A stretch of 64,000 bases of DNA. Source: Undaria pinnatifida. Taxonomy: Eukaryota; Sar; Phaeophyceae; Laminariales; Alariaceae. The first letter of the stretch is position 1. Every line of letters starts with the position of its first letter. Below, piece after piece: positions 10,505 through 22,090 of the stretch. The notes below the pieces were generated by a model. It ran no database searches. It saw only the letters and a list, made by a program, of their open reading frames with translations, and was not told where the DNA came from. The position numbers and the translations under genes are program-made. Location of the stretch: contig JABAKD010000005.1 in NCBI GenBank assembly GCA_012845835.1, positions 14,347,705 through 14,411,704 of the forward strand. The letters run 5' to 3'.

Positions 10505-11704
10505 GTGGAACCCGACCGATCTGTGCTTTTATGCAACATGCCGAGCGTACTACCTGGGTCGAAAAACGTACAACTGGAAAAACGACGACAACGAAGGGAC
10601 GGGAAAGGAGGGGGAAAACGTAAAAAAGGAAAGAGCGAAAAAGGAGGAAATGGGGGATCGCGGTGCAGCAAACGGGGTCCAGGTAGAGGCGGCATTGCAC
10701 CTCGCAGCCTCGACCAAGGCCACCGTGGTGATGGTAGCGACAGCGGTTGTGGCCGCGGAGACACCAACAGCCCCGACCGGGGCCCGCGTTTACGCGTACG
10801 TGGTGGCGCAATACGAGGTGTCGCAATCGACTTCGCCTCGAACGAGGTCAAGGTCGAGGTTGCCCCATCGACGAGCGCGGTCCATCCAGGGATCACGACC
10901 GCGGTAACGACAAGGACCGAGAGGGCAGCCGCCATGGTAGCCGTGGCCACAACCGCATCAGAAAGGAACGCCGTCACGACCGCAGCAGCAGCGACATGAC
11001 GAATTACCGCCGCCACCACGACGCAGCCGCCACAGCCAGGAAAAAAGCCGTCACAATAACCGCAGCAGCGACAGGAAGAACGCCACCCTTGCCGCCGCAG
11101 TCGTAGCGGTGACCACAAGGAACGTCGTCGCCACCGCAGTCATGATGGCAACTTCGGCAGTGCACCCCAAGAGCGCCGTCACCGCAGCAAAGAAGGACGT
11201 TCGGAGCAGCACAAGCAACCGGGTCCATCGCCGGGGTGCTCACAACCACAGGGGGTACTGCCGCCGCCACCAACGCGACCGTCACCTCGGCCACCGTCGT
11301 TGTCTCAGCCGCAGCCGCAACAAGGGGTGTCGATACTGCCGCCACCCCCAGTGACCTTGGTGGCGAGTCAACCACTGCAATCGTCCAACCATCCGGCAGG
11401 CAACATACCTATTGATGGAGTCTGGGTGAGGAGAGGGGTATCCTGCTGCTTGTCACCCTTTCGCCCAGACGCTGCAGGAGAAAATGTTTCACCAGCCGCA
11501 GGTCCCGTCCACAACATTACGGCGCTCAGCATGGAGCACCACACCTACAACTCCTTCTCCCTCGTCCCTAAATTTACCGGAGCCTGGACCCCCCCCTTCG
11601 CCCAACTAGCCGCCGCGGAACCGCCCCGAACTGCAGCCCAACATGTAGAGGTGATGGGACACAGCAATTTGGAGGAAGCCCAAAGGTTGTGGAAGGTTTT
11701 GTGA
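10505..11704 (+). pseudogene. Ty3/gypsy gag-like region, first part
   Basis: Switching between frames gives a long basic, low-complexity protein: glycine/lysine-rich near the start, then arginine-, histidine-, aspartate- and serine-rich segments resembling RS or RGG sequences (10,870-11,200). A proline- and glutamine-rich linker follows (11,240-11,360). The final part, 11,540-11,704, contains FSLVPKFTGAWTPP and MGHSNLEEAQRLWKVL. Position between the 5' LTR and the RT makes this gag; there is no sequence motif that proves it. At least two frame changes occur. No start codon can be chosen with confidence. Confidence 0.45.
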
Positions 11705-12680
11705 GCGATTTTGAACTGATTAAAGGCCAGAACGGTTACGTGGGTCCTACCGGGGCTACTAGAGGCGAATTTTCATGCAAGAACGACCACGTGTTGCTCA
11801 TCTACAAGATTACGAAGCCCCCTTCCCAGGGTGAACGGATAGCGTGACCCACGCCCGAAGATCATTTCCCTATGGGCGAAATCAACTCTACGGGCACTCA
11901 AGCCGACCTTTTGACGCCGTAAAGAGCTGAGTGGTCTGCGAAGCTCCTCGCAGGCACTTTAGCGAGACGACACATGATCCGCCCGCGCTCGCTAGTCGAG
12001 GTGCCCCTAATACAAGGAGGTACCTTCCACATACCGTACGAGCAGGGTATGGCGGAGGAGGTGTATAGGACACTCGTAGCCAACGTGAGTTAAGCAGGGT
12101 AGGCGAAAAAAAGGGCCAAGATTGCTCTCGCGGATATGACGCTCATGCCAGGCGAGTCGTGGTTGGCCGCAGGTCGCCGACTTGTTCTGCGTGTGCGCAC
12201 GGCGACCTATGACGAGCCGAAGCCGTAAACGTCGGAACATGATGATTTTGTAGGTATGACTTGGAGCGGTAGGGGGTGGAACGATTGAGAGGTCATCATA
12301 TCTTAAGCCAGCGAGTCCGACCGCACGGGGATGGTATGGCGCCCGGTCCCAGTGGGAATGGACATAAAGGAGCAACTCACTCCCGTACACGTGGAAGCAG
12401 GGGCGCCTTTGTCAAAATGAATGGTGCAACGCGGCCAAGTCGCTCGCTGGGTCTTCGAAAAGTAAATTAAGGCCTTGCTCACACGGTGAAATCGCAACTC
12501 CACGGTCGCGGTACAAGCAGAGAGGAAGCGAGAAACGTGGCGGTGTTACCGTAGAGCCAGCGACTACCCCTGGGACAGAAGGGGGAAACCAATTACCCAT
12601 CCAGAAATGAACGAAAGGCGGGGATAAGCCAGCCACCATGGTATCTCTGACACGGTGGAGAAAGAAGATGCCTGGTATAC
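11705..12680 (+). other. Degenerate internal region of the Ty3/gypsy element
   Basis: This lies between two gag-like segments. No plus-strand frame stays open for long and I recognise no motif; it is presumably decayed gag. Confidence 0.5.
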
Positions 12681-13330
12681 GTGATCCGGGATAGTGCGAG
12701 TGCGGTATTGGCCGTTGTGGACGGCAGACTACCCTCCGAAGGCAAGGAGGAGGATGGGGAGGAGGAGGAGGAGGAGGATTCCCTCGGGAACCGGCTGCAG
12801 GTAGCGGCCTTTTACACTGTGCGTTCGTTCATCTCAAGTGCATGCGGGACCAAGTTTGTGAGTCGCGTAGGCGAACGAAACTCCCATTCGAACAATGGGA
12901 GCAAGGAAAAGGTGGGTAGAACGAACGAATGGGAGGAACTTCTTAGCCCAGAGGCAAACTATGGAGGGATCATCAACGGCTTATGTCATCGGGGGATCTG
13001 CCTCTTTCACGCGAGGGCCCCCGCATGCCCCACCAGAGTGCCGGTGCCGAAGGATGATGTCGCTTGTCGCACGACGAGGACGTGGTTCCATATGGACTTT
13101 ACCGACGTGGGAATCTCTCATCGCCAGCCAACCCCAACTCCTAGCTGCAGTCAAGAGTGCTCACGGCGCTCGAGATGCTGATCGCATACACTGCCGTGCA
13201 GGGCGAAATCAGCACAACTGCCTCGCGTGCTTGAAGCTGCGACCCAGGGGGTTCTCCCCTGGGAGGCAACAGCCAACTCAAACAGAGAACACAGAAACGG
13301 AGGGAAGAAGATAAGAGAAGCAGCACCCAC
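12681..13330 (+). pseudogene. Ty3/gypsy gag-like region, second part
   Basis: Two overlapping plus frames carry protein-like sequence. The first (12,681-13,181) has an acidic run coded by a GAG microsatellite near 12,745-12,778. Further on a frame reads LEMLIAYTAVQGE and EAATQGVLPWEA, then becomes basic. A stretch near 13,370-13,410 has the composition of a damaged nucleic-acid-binding knuckle, but the cysteines do not form a CCHC pattern in any one frame. Assignment rests on position upstream of the RT. Confidence 0.4.
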
Positions 13331-13430
13331 AGTGCCGCGTCGACCGAGGAGAGACATGTGAACAGTGGAAAGAGGACCACAAACCACGTCTCCATTGTCC
13401 CCGCGCAGACACACAGCGACCCCACCTTAG

Positions 13431-13520
13431 CTACCCTAGGCTTCGACTTCCCACACGACGCGGTGGCCATAGATGCGGGAGCTAACAGAAATAGGTGCGT
13501 GCATTGGTGAGGCATCTCAC
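13431..13520 (+). pseudogene. Possible Ty3/gypsy protease remnant
   Basis: A plus frame reads AVAIDAGANRNRCVH. This resembles the retroviral-type aspartyl protease motif (hydrophobic, then D-S/T-G-A), with D-A-G in place of D-S/T-G. A stop follows after about four more codons. The location between gag and RT fits, but the match is short. Confidence 0.3.
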
Positions 13521-14553
13521 CAGGACTAGCTATTGCGTTCCTGTAGAAATGTTGGTCATTATAGGTGCCGGGGGTGGAAACGATTCTTCGGCGGCATTCG
13601 TATGTTCAACTGAGCGCAGGGGAAGGCGGGGGCAGTCGATGACAAGCCTGGAGGGACACGGGTGGTTGAGGACAACCAGCCCCACGAGAAGCACAGTCCC
13701 TCCCATGAACTTCCGCATGCCTTTAGCTCGGAAGATTGGGTGCGTTTAGTGTTAATGCGGCTGATCGAGGGTCTGTCATACGGTCTGCAGCGTATCGCCC
13801 AGAATACCGGGTGCGATTCAATTTTGTGCGGGTGGTTGAGGGTCTCTCACCCGGGGGAAATGTCGGGGCAGTGTTTGTGAGGAAGCACGACAGCATTATC
13901 AGCGTCGCGGCAGGCAGAGGTTTCAATCCGGCACTGGAGTCGAAAGACGCGTGCTACACTAGAGGCAGCACTTTTCGGCCTTTTTTCTTCTGAACGCCGA
14001 GGGCTCCGTAACCCAAAATCGTCAGGATATCATTAATTCTTGTTTCTTAATGCTATGTTTTGATGGTATTTCTCGGGCATCCTAGGGCATGGGTTTGTTT
14101 ATCGGGTTGCACTATCAATATTGCTCATAGTCAGTTTTTGGGTCTGGTGCAGAGCTCATTAGGTACAGAGCTTCAGAAACAATATGGTGCTTCTCCATCG
14201 TAACCCATGCCACCATGGACACTGGGTACCCGTTCTCTCGTCACCCGGGTGCCTCCCACTCAACGATGGTGGAGCGGTAAGCCAGTTGCTGGACGGCAGC
14301 AGTTATACTGAACAAAGCACGGGTAAAACCAAGGGCGGCTCAACACGAGCGACAGAAAACGCACGCCGGTGCTGCAAGACCCAGTCCTTCCGGTGGACGC
14401 AGCATCAGAGAGGAAAATACAGGTAGTTCTTGTGACGCCGCAGGAACGTGGAGGGCAATCGCCGAAGCGGTGTATGTGTCACTGGACAACAATGATCAGG
14501 CGTGCACCAGCGTGAAAGCAGCCCTTCTTCAAATGATGGAGTGGTAGTGTCAC

Positions 14554-15270
14554 GTGTTCCCGGTGAACCCGAAATTGGTCCAGGCGTGCAATCGAGAAAA
14601 GCTGCAGCTGCTTCTGACTGAAACCAGTTGCACGCCCCACACGGCGAAACCGCAGCGGTATCCGCCGGAGAAAACGGTAATGATATCGAGCGAGGTGGCG
14701 AAGCAGAAGAAGGCAGGGACAACCGGCCGGTCGCAGTCTGTATGGGCGGCTAAATGTGCCGTTGTGGGGAACAAAGATGGCATGGTGAGGGTCTAGCAGG
14801 ACAACAGAGGGTTGAACTTGCTGCTGGAGTCCAACGGTGGAGGGGTGGAGGACATACCTCAAGCATACTCGACAACATAGGGGGGGACGGGTGCTTCACG
14901 TCCATCGATCTAGCGCCGGGGTTCGTCCGGCTGGCAATTTGTCGAGGAAGGCAAGCACAAGACAGCTTTTCGGGCCGCCCACGGCGAGCTGTGGGAGTTG
15001 AACCGGCATGGATTTGGGCTGAAGACTCTCTTTTCGGGCTTGGTGGCCTATGTAAAGGAGGCGCTGGGTCCACCAAAAGGTAATGGTGTTCAGAACTGGC
15101 CCGACGACATCATTAGTGATACCAGGCATGTCGACGGGCAGGCAAATCTTGTGGAGAAGGTACTACCGTGGCTCCACTAGTTCGGGTTGTCCGTGAATCT
15201 TGGCAGGATAATGTGGATCACCCCGCAGAAGGAGTTCGTCGGTATAGTCGACGCCAGACTGGGCATACAG
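14554..15270 (+). pseudogene. Ty3/gypsy reverse transcriptase, broken
   Basis: Would copy element RNA into DNA. The N-terminal part is seen at 14,620-14,796 (PHTAKPQRYPPEKTVMISSE, then WAAKCAVVGNKDGMVRV), like the palm entry of gypsy RTs. The first catalytic aspartate is in FTSIDLAPGF (codon 14,907-14,909). A KTAFRAAHGELWELNR-type stretch and GFGLKT follow. The catalytic box is W-P-D-D-I-I at 15,097-15,108, where family members usually have a hydrophobic residue before D-D. SVNL and FVG follow in other frames. Stops or frame changes occur near 14,797, 14,945 and 15,178. Confidence 0.8.
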
Positions 15271-15639
15271 CCGGCGCGTGCTACGATAGAGGTGCACCAT
15301 TTTATTTTTATGAGGTTCTGCATTTTGGGAGCTTGAGGCACCTCCCAAACAATCAAACTTGTAGAAACATGAAACTTCTACCGGATGAATAATCTCATGG
15401 ACTAGGTAGAGCACGGGAATCACGCAAAACAATGTTATATTTATGACGATTTTAAGATAAGGAGCCCCGTCATTCAAAAAACATTTCGGACGAAAAGTGA
15501 CACCTATATCGTAGCACGCGTCAGCCACCACAAACGAATAAAATGCGGTAATTGAACTCACTCAAGCCAACACGGTGGAGCAGACCAAGTGACGTTAGAG
15601 CATGGGCAGCTATTTCAGAAAGTTCAGGCCTGGCTGCAG

Positions 15640-16140
15640 CGTGATCATGGTGCTTGTTTCGGACCTTCGCAGGGACGCCGGTCCGCATCCAAAAGAGGCA
15701 ACAAAGCTTCCAGTGCCGTGGAGCGCGGAGCAGGAAAATGCTTGAAGGTTTTGGTCAGTTTTCTCACGTCTCCAGGAATACTGGCGTTGAACGACTGGAA
15801 GGCCGCCGTTCAGCTCCACACACCAATGCCAGCGAGCTGAACGACGAAGCCGCTCTTACACAGGACACAAGAGGAGCAGAGCGCGTTGTCGGGTACGCCA
15901 GCTATCGGCGGTCAAGGATGGATGACAAGCGTTTAGTGACTGAGCGAGAGGTCATGGCGGTGTTGTAGGTCATCCAGCGTCACATAGCTTGCACGTGGGG
16001 AGAAACATTGACCGTGATCGCCGACTGCTCCTCGATCATGTGGTTATTATGAGCCAGGCCTCCTCATCGAAGCTCTTTCGGTGGGCGCTCAGGTGACGGA
16101 GTACGACATGGACCTTCAGCGGCGACCGGGGGCAAAGCCA
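15640..16140 (+). pseudogene. Ty3/gypsy RNase H, broken
   Basis: Would remove the RNA strand during cDNA synthesis. The connection between RT and RNase H is visible as LTSPGILALNDWKAAVQLHT. In the next frame come ASELNDEAALTQDTRGAERV, GYASYRRSRMDDKR and TEREVMAVL, the standard order of gypsy RNase H. The first catalytic aspartate expected before ASEL is replaced by asparagine. A stop follows MAVL, then the frame continues as TVIADCSSIMWLL, where family members have an aspartate at ADCS. RNase H is therefore missing at least one key residue as well as being interrupted. Confidence 0.75.
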
Positions 16141-17700
16141 TCACCTACCGGACGCCCTATCGAGGCGGCCACTGAGCGACGTTCCGGGTGCGGATATTGA
16201 CGACGACTCCTTCCCAGATAAATCCTTCACCACTATCACGTATCGAGGCCCCTGGGAATCTGTACTCGGCGGCATGATGCTCAGCGAGCTTGGCGCAGAC
16301 GAGGTGGCCAAACCAAGGGGGAAAACCGCGGTGGTGAAAGCGATCTTATCTCTTACCTCGAGCGGAGCTACTGACGCAGGCATGGAGAGGGCCACCGCCA
16401 TGATGTCCGCCGCAGATGAACACGAAGTGGCCGCGAGTCTCTATTGCGCGGGGGGGCGGGGGCGGGATCTCATGGCGGCGAAAGAAGTAGTTGCAGTAAG
16501 GGGGAAACTATCAACGACTGGAGAGCAAACGGATTGGACGAATGAGTTCGAGTAGTACGAGCGGAACCCGAGGGGAAGGCTTTCAACAGGCTCTTGCGTG
16601 CCTTGACCCCGAGCGTAGTGCAAGAAGATGCGTCCAGCAAGCCAGCTTAGCTGGCGGGGGTTTGATGCTGGAATGTCACTTAAACCCACTCCAATCGACG
16701 GAGTGGGGACAGGCTGTATCATCGTCGTTAAAGGAAGCTGCATGCACGGTGGAGACAGTCTAACTCGCGGCAAACCGCGTGGGGGTTCCGTCTGGGAAGA
16801 GAAAGCCTTTTTCAGGGGCCTTCAGGAGTGGGAAAGAAGGGAAGGGAAGGTGAGATGGTAAAGGAGTGGGGGCGGAAGCTGCAATAGAACGACTCACTAC
16901 ATACTCTTATGGGGGAGTTCTTGCGAAGGAGCGGGACGTACTTCCTCAATCTGTCAGCGGGAAAAATAGTTTGAACTCTTTTTATGACACCATGATTTCT
17001 ATCACCCGAGCTCCCGTCATGGGCGACAAAACACTCGAAGGGACGTACAGACCTCATCCCTTGGATGCAGACGGGACCGATCAAGCAGCCGAGTTCGGGT
17101 TCGCACAGTAAAAGGGACTTACAACTGAACGGGCGGACTACCGGTTTCCCCAACCGCCGGCATGGGGGCAGTAGCTGACTTTTCCCTACCGCTCCTGGCG
17201 AGAGAGGCCCTGTCAGGATTGTAGGCAAATAGACTGTTGGCGGAAAAGGCCAATCGATGTTATCTCCAGAGAATCGGATAGCTGGAAGATCTTCATGAGC
17301 TCCCTGCAGAACGCCTGGTCCAAATGACGTCTACGGTCACAGGGTCAAAAGCGGGGGAGGGAGAGACAACTCAGCAGAGCATCTAGCGCAGGTGCCAATG
17401 CCACCCCTTTTACTAACGACCTCGTCTGCACCGCCACTGGTACCGTTGTCACAGCCCACAAACGTCGAGCCGCTACAGTACAAACCGCGTACTGAACCAA
17501 GGCGGAAATCGTCAAGCGCGGAGTACTCGTGGCCGCTTCCGTCCGTGCTACACCAGTTAGCACAAGTATTACGTGACACGCCCCGATTGGTACAGCCGCA
17601 GGGGGTCGACGCGCGAGTAAGCCCCATCGGACGCAGACTACGAGGAGAGGGCGACACACAGGCACCGAATGGAACTGCGGCCTACGGTCTTGACGACAAC
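16141..17700 (+). other. Degenerate region between RNase H and integrase
   Basis: Only short or overlapping frames are seen. 16,542-16,763 and 16,274-16,555 show no recognisable domain. Some decayed connector is expected here. No separate inserted element could be recognised. Confidence 0.4.
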
Positions 17701-18464
17701 AATCTAGTTTGGAGCGCGCTCCAGGCGGAGGCAGTGATGATGCCCATTCCGCGAGCACAAGCTCCCGAGGTTCTGGACTCGTGCACAGCACCTAGGACAC
17801 CCGGGTATGGCGCGGACCTTCTTGCAGGTCAAGGGAAGGTACTATGGCTGACCGTAGCTCAGGATGTCAGGAAGTACGCGCTATCGTGTGGGTACAGGAG
17901 GAAGAAGAGGAGCGCGGAGCCAGCGAGTAGATATGATGCCTACCCGATTACTGTGGACATGGAAAATGTTCGAGATGAACCCCCGAGACATGAAACAGGT
18001 CTCCAGCGCGAGGAATAGGTACCTGCTGGTAGTGGGGTCGGGCCGGCAGGTTTTTATCTTGCGCACCCGTTAGAATCCAAGGGTTTTGTGGGCGTGCGAG
18101 GAAACCACTGGAGCTGTTGCTCACGTTCGGAGCGCCGCTGTCGATGAGGAGCGATGCAGGGGGAGAGTGCATTACCAAGGTAGTCGCCCACTTGTGTCAG
18201 TGGCTAAAGGTACAACTGAACATCACCCACGCCGAAACAAATGCGCAAGTGCCTCCAGCAGATGTTGGCGGAGTTATGCAAATCTTGGCCGGCGAGATGG
18301 AACGAGTACATAAATGCTTCCTGATAACCTACCACGCCGGACCCATGTCTTCCCGCGGAGGGGGCACATATAAGATAATGCTTGACCGCGACGCGCGCAT
18401 AATCCTTGACGATCCTATTCCTGCACTGGATAGCGACACCTTTGCAATGCGTTGGAAATTTTAA
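17701..18464 (+). pseudogene. Ty3/gypsy integrase, broken
   Basis: Would insert the cDNA into the genome. The N-terminal zinc-binding region is seen as AQDVRKYALSCGYRRKKRS (from about 17,850), matching the family pattern in which C-x2-C follows; here only the first cysteine remains and glycine-tyrosine-arginine stands where the second is expected. The core follows in a shifted frame: NRYLLVVGSGRQVF, then LTFGAPLSMRSDAGGE with the second catalytic aspartate, then VVAHLCQWLKVQLNI. The region after this, where the catalytic glutamate is expected, is altered. The adjacent stop-rich frames show several indels. Confidence 0.7.
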
Positions 18465-19040
18465 GCACCAGAGGTTCTAGGAACTGCGGGGATATTTTAA
18501 GAAGACGTAGGGGGACCAGAACAGGTGACGAATACGCCACGACGCGGCTAGTATACGGCGCTCCTCAGGCGAGCATGCACGAGTGGGAGCCCTGGTGTTA
18601 GTAAAAGAAGCAGACATCAAGATGCCGTGATAGAGCACTCACACCAAGCTAGCAAGCTGGCACATGAGCACTGGACAGGGCCGCCACGGAAGGTGATAGC
18701 CTTTGGACAGCCGGGTATCAACGGCCAGGTGATAATGAGAGGCCGCCGTATCAGGTGACAACGGGTTAGGCAGCCAACATCAAGATGGTTCTCGTGTGCC
18801 CGGAGAATTTATGCCAGGCTTTCGAAGTCGAATCCACGCACCTGGCTTGGGGCGCGGAATTGAGGTTGGCGGAGTCCTCGACGGGTGAGGTATCGCTCTA
18901 CACTCTGGCGGACCGGCAAATCGTCGAGAGCACGGGGAACGAGTGGGAGTGGCAATGCCGAGGGTTATACCAAGGTGGAACAGGGTCAGGGTGGTTACCC
19001 GAAAAGGAGGTACGGGACGGCTTCGACTCGATACAGCTCG
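18465..19040 (+). pseudogene. Ty3/gypsy post-integrase region
   Basis: A frame at 18,785-19,060 reads MVLVCPENLCQAFEVESTHL and WGAELRLAESSTGEVSLYT. It is protein-like and consistent with the tail of the polyprotein. 18,465-18,784 has no open frame. Confidence 0.4.
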
Positions 19041-19330
19041 ACGTTTTCCATGCCCTGTGAGAGGTGCAAAAAGAATTAGATTACCGCCCCCAACCGCAAA
19101 AGCTACCGTCTAAGGGCGACCTCGACCAAGAACTGCGAACGGAAGCACCTAGAATATCCCGGCAGGCACTCTGGTCAGGTGGTTGTCCACGGGATGTGCC
19201 GGAGAGAGGCAAGCGACAGCGGGACGGGTCTACGACTTCCGAGGCCTGTACTGGCGACTGTGGTATCCCGACGGAGACTGGGAGGAGCTTAGTCGTTCCA
19301 AAGTTTCTCGAGGAGTCGAGGCACGCCGGA
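19041..19330 (+). pseudogene. Ty3/gypsy C-terminal Tudor-like tail
   Basis: In one plus frame the sequence reads GRVYDFRGLYWRLWYPDGDW followed by EELSRSKV (about 19,220-19,305). This has the beta-strand pattern of Tudor/agenet-type folds: a G-x-V start, a Y-x-G/W-x-V strand, then Y-x-D-G-D-x-E-E-L. Such modules can bind chromatin and sit where chromodomains sit in other gypsy integrases. The call is from pattern only. Confidence 0.45.
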
Positions 19331-19862
19331 ACGCCATCTACCGGCGATCTCATCCGCCAACAACAAGCGGGGTGCAGGGGCGGTGGGTAGCGGGATGCAT
19401 TCGGCTGCTCGGGTGCCCGGTTTTTTCCGTCGCTCGCTCATGCCGCCCACAGACGGGTTGGAATACTCAGCGGATGTCAAAGGACGGATAACATCATCGA
19501 AGTGATTTTTCTCTAGGTCGTTGGTAGAGCTGCCGGAGCGTTTGCAGGCGTGGTAGGAGGTGGTGTGGCCATTTGCTGCATAGTGCTTACAATTAGTCAC
19601 TCTTCGAACCACCGTTCACGATCCGCACCGTCCAAGGTTGTGTAGACTATGTTAAAGAAAGTATTCGCCGAAGGCCCACTTCACACCGACGCTAACATGG
19701 GTCGGACTAAGGGGGGTGACGCAGCGACGGAGAGCTGAGCAAGAATAAAGGGATGGTTGGACGGAAAGCGCGCGCTGTTTCCCGACCGTCACCGGAGATG
19801 CTCGGTTTGCTCCAATGATGGTTATACGTCGGGCAGGGGGGCTGTTGCATCGCGACACCCCT

Positions 19863-19874
19863 AGGGAGAGACGA
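19863..19874 (+). promoter_or_regulatory. Ty3/gypsy polypurine tract
   Basis: AGGGAGAGACGA lies directly before the 3' LTR, where the plus-strand DNA primer is expected. One C interrupts it. Confidence 0.55.
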
Positions 19875-20360
19875 ACGACGCGTGGCGATTGCGCTGATTG
19901 GTGTCACCCGGGCAGTGTGTCTGTTAGCAGAGGTCACCTGTAAGGTTATTTCGCCTTCATTGGAGAGGGGTATGAAGGATCACTCCGGTGCGAGAAGGCT
20001 TTCGGATTCTTGTGGAAAGCCCTATACCGTGGAGTAAAGGAATCGCTCAGTGTCTGTAGATGCTACTTCTTGAAAAACAAAAGGCTAAGGCTCGTTGATA
20101 TGTGAGTCCCCCTGCTAACCCCTTACGCCTCTGTCAACATTGTGTCCGCCATGCTTGCTATCGTCTGCTTGGAGCTTGTTCTCGAGATCTGCGTGCTACG
20201 ATCCACCAATTACTCTACTAAGAAGATATCCACACCTTTTCGACCCGAGAGTCGATGCACAAACTCAGAGCACTAGGTGAAAGAGTCGCAGATAGACGTG
20301 AGGTACCGCGCTCCCTTCATGATCTGAGGATTGAAGCCTGATATATGGACAGCTGGCAGT
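19875..20360 (+). repeat. Ty3/gypsy 3' LTR
   Basis: Aligned with 9,545-10,045 as described there. The end is set by GCAAT at 20,361-20,365, which repeats 9,540-9,544. Many substitutions and small indels separate the two LTRs, pointing to an old insertion. Confidence 0.75.
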
Positions 20361-20365
20361 GCAAT

Positions 20366-20880
20366 GTTTGTGATTCTGCAATGTACTATGTAGCACGCAC
20401 AAATCTGGTGCAATAGTACGGTACCTGATATAAAACTGCAATTTATGTATCGAGTGCTATGAACTCACAGCGTCCAAGAACGCCGCACGACACAGCACCG
20501 CACAGCACCGCACAGCACCGCACAGCACCGCACAGCACCGCACTACACCAAAGGGCACGGCACCGCACGGCACCGCACGGCACGGCACGGCGCTGCGCTG
20601 CTGAGCTAGCGCTGCGGTGCGCTTCTGAGCTCAGCTGAGCTGATCAGCCAAGCTGAGCTCAGCTGCCACATGGAATGATGATAGTACAGCAAAGCAACAG
20701 AACAGCATGGCACAGCACGGCACAGTGCGGCACAGCACGGCACAGCACAGCACCGTACTGCAATCAACCGCAGGACACGGCAGGCCACGGCACCGCGCAA
20801 TGCTGCGCTGCTGATTTCGCGCTGTGGAGCGACGCTGAGGCGAGCTCAGCGGACGAGCCAAGCTGAGCTCAGCTAAGACC
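20366..20880. repeat. R5 repeat with decamer satellite
   Basis: 20,489-20,545 is a near-perfect array of CAGCACCGCA. The remainder is GCACGGCACCGCAC and GAGCTCAGCTGAGCT-type sequence. It continues the R5 sequence on the other side of the Ty3/gypsy insertion. Confidence 0.75.
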
Positions 20881-21266
20881 TGGTAAAATTATACTACTTT
20901 GTCCTACTAAAACAAAAGCATAAACAAATAAACGTAAAAGCCGGACGGTTCCGCATGTAATAGAAGGTGGCCGTGTTCAAGTGAGGGTCTCGAGAGACCA
21001 GGGGTGTACTAAGCGAGCCCTCTCGGGAAAACACAAAATGAGTGGTATACAACTGAGGGGGCTTCGTCGGCAGCCTTTGGAGGATCTCCGAGGGCCACAA
21101 CCGAAGGTGAAGCCCGCAGGCAACGACCAATAAGCACAAGTCACCAGCCGCAAAACGGCAGTTTACGATGCTAAGGGTATGTGAAAAATAGTCGATGGAT
21201 ACCCGAAGCCAAGTATACCATTTTTAAGATAGATGCCGATTAATTGTTTTCCGTTAACAAAGGGGT
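20881..21266. other. No recognised feature
   Basis: Pre-insertion flank of the copia element. The 81-codon minus frame here has no motif. No repeat is recognised. Confidence 0.5.
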
Positions 21267-21271
21267 AGCGA

Positions 21272-22090
21272 TATTAAAAATGCTACTTGTCAGTAATCAT
21301 CAAGTCGTTACTTGATAACACTTAACAGTCATCTAGTATACATTGCGAGCTGTTCGTACAACAGACAGTTATGATAAGCCTGTTAGTTGTCTTTTATCGA
21401 TGCGGTACGTAGCAAGCACAAATCTCAGCAGCAATATCTTAGATACATGGTGCACAGCAGCATGCTGGTCAGTCATATTCAAAAGCTGGTACATGTAGTA
21501 TGTACAAGCAATGCGGTTTAATAAAAAAAATGCGGCGGAATAACGTACGTGATCTGTATAGTACGTACGAGCATTACGGTGCCATCAAATAAATGCGGTG
21601 GAACAACGTATCTGGTAGCAACATATATGATTTTAGGTTGACTACTGTCGGGACGTTGACGTAGCTAAGCTCCCTGAAGCAAACCTCAGGGAACGTTGCC
21701 ATAGGTACGGTAGACCACAAGCAAGCCTGTGGAAACGTTGCTGTAGGTGGATCAGACAACTATCTGTAGAGTACATCTGCCCGTAGATAAAGGCGTTGTG
21801 CCGTCTCGATCAGGTGATGATCAGGGCCCCCTCGATCACTCCTCTTTGCTCACCATCAGCTCTCATCTGCCGAGCAACTAAATCATCAATCAACATACCG
21901 GCCCGGGGTCGCCAACCATCTTGTCTTCTTTGAAGCTCTCCAACAACAGGCACACTTAAGCGTGAGGTTGCGTTGGCCTCTACAATACAAATAGACTGTG
22001 TCTTGATCGGGTCATCCGCAAGCGAGCCAATGAAAGCGTATACCAGCTAAGGTCTGACACACGCTACGCACCGACAACTAAGATTCAATA
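21272..22090 (+). repeat. Copia 5' LTR, 819 bp
   Basis: Starts TATTAAAAATGCTACTTGTC and ends AAGATTCAATA. The first and last four bases (TATT, AATA) are inverted repeats; the usual TG...CA is absent. The left edge is fixed by the target duplication and by the polypurine tract that abuts the 3' copy. An AATAAA signal lies near 21,587. This LTR also gives the uninterrupted version of the site where the 3' LTR was hit by another insertion. Confidence 0.93.

Larger units (their letters stand above)
9545..20360 (+). mobile_element. Decayed Ty3/gypsy LTR retrotransposon
   Basis: The element is bounded by diverged direct repeats (9,545 to about 10,045, and 19,875-20,360) and by GCAAT target duplications at 9,540-9,544 and 20,361-20,365. 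Inside, in order on the plus strand, are a basic gag-like region, reverse transcriptase, RNase H, integrase and a C-terminal tail. This order (RT and RNase H before integrase) defines the Ty3/gypsy class. All domains are broken by stops and frame changes, so the copy is dead. LTR divergence is clearly far higher than in the neighbouring copia element, so it is older. Frames of 100-200 codons inside it are fragments of the polyprotein or shadows. Confidence 0.85.

Noticed and set aside
10393-11118. 241-codon minus-strand open frame
   Set aside because: It is the antisense of the basic, repeat-rich gag-like region of the Ty3/gypsy element. Its residues (runs of V, A and R) follow from that composition.
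21281-22087. Copia LTR defined by TG at 21,281
   Set aside because: Homology between the two LTRs, the polypurine tract and the AGCGA duplication all put the edge at TATT (21,272). The matching CA end is also absent.
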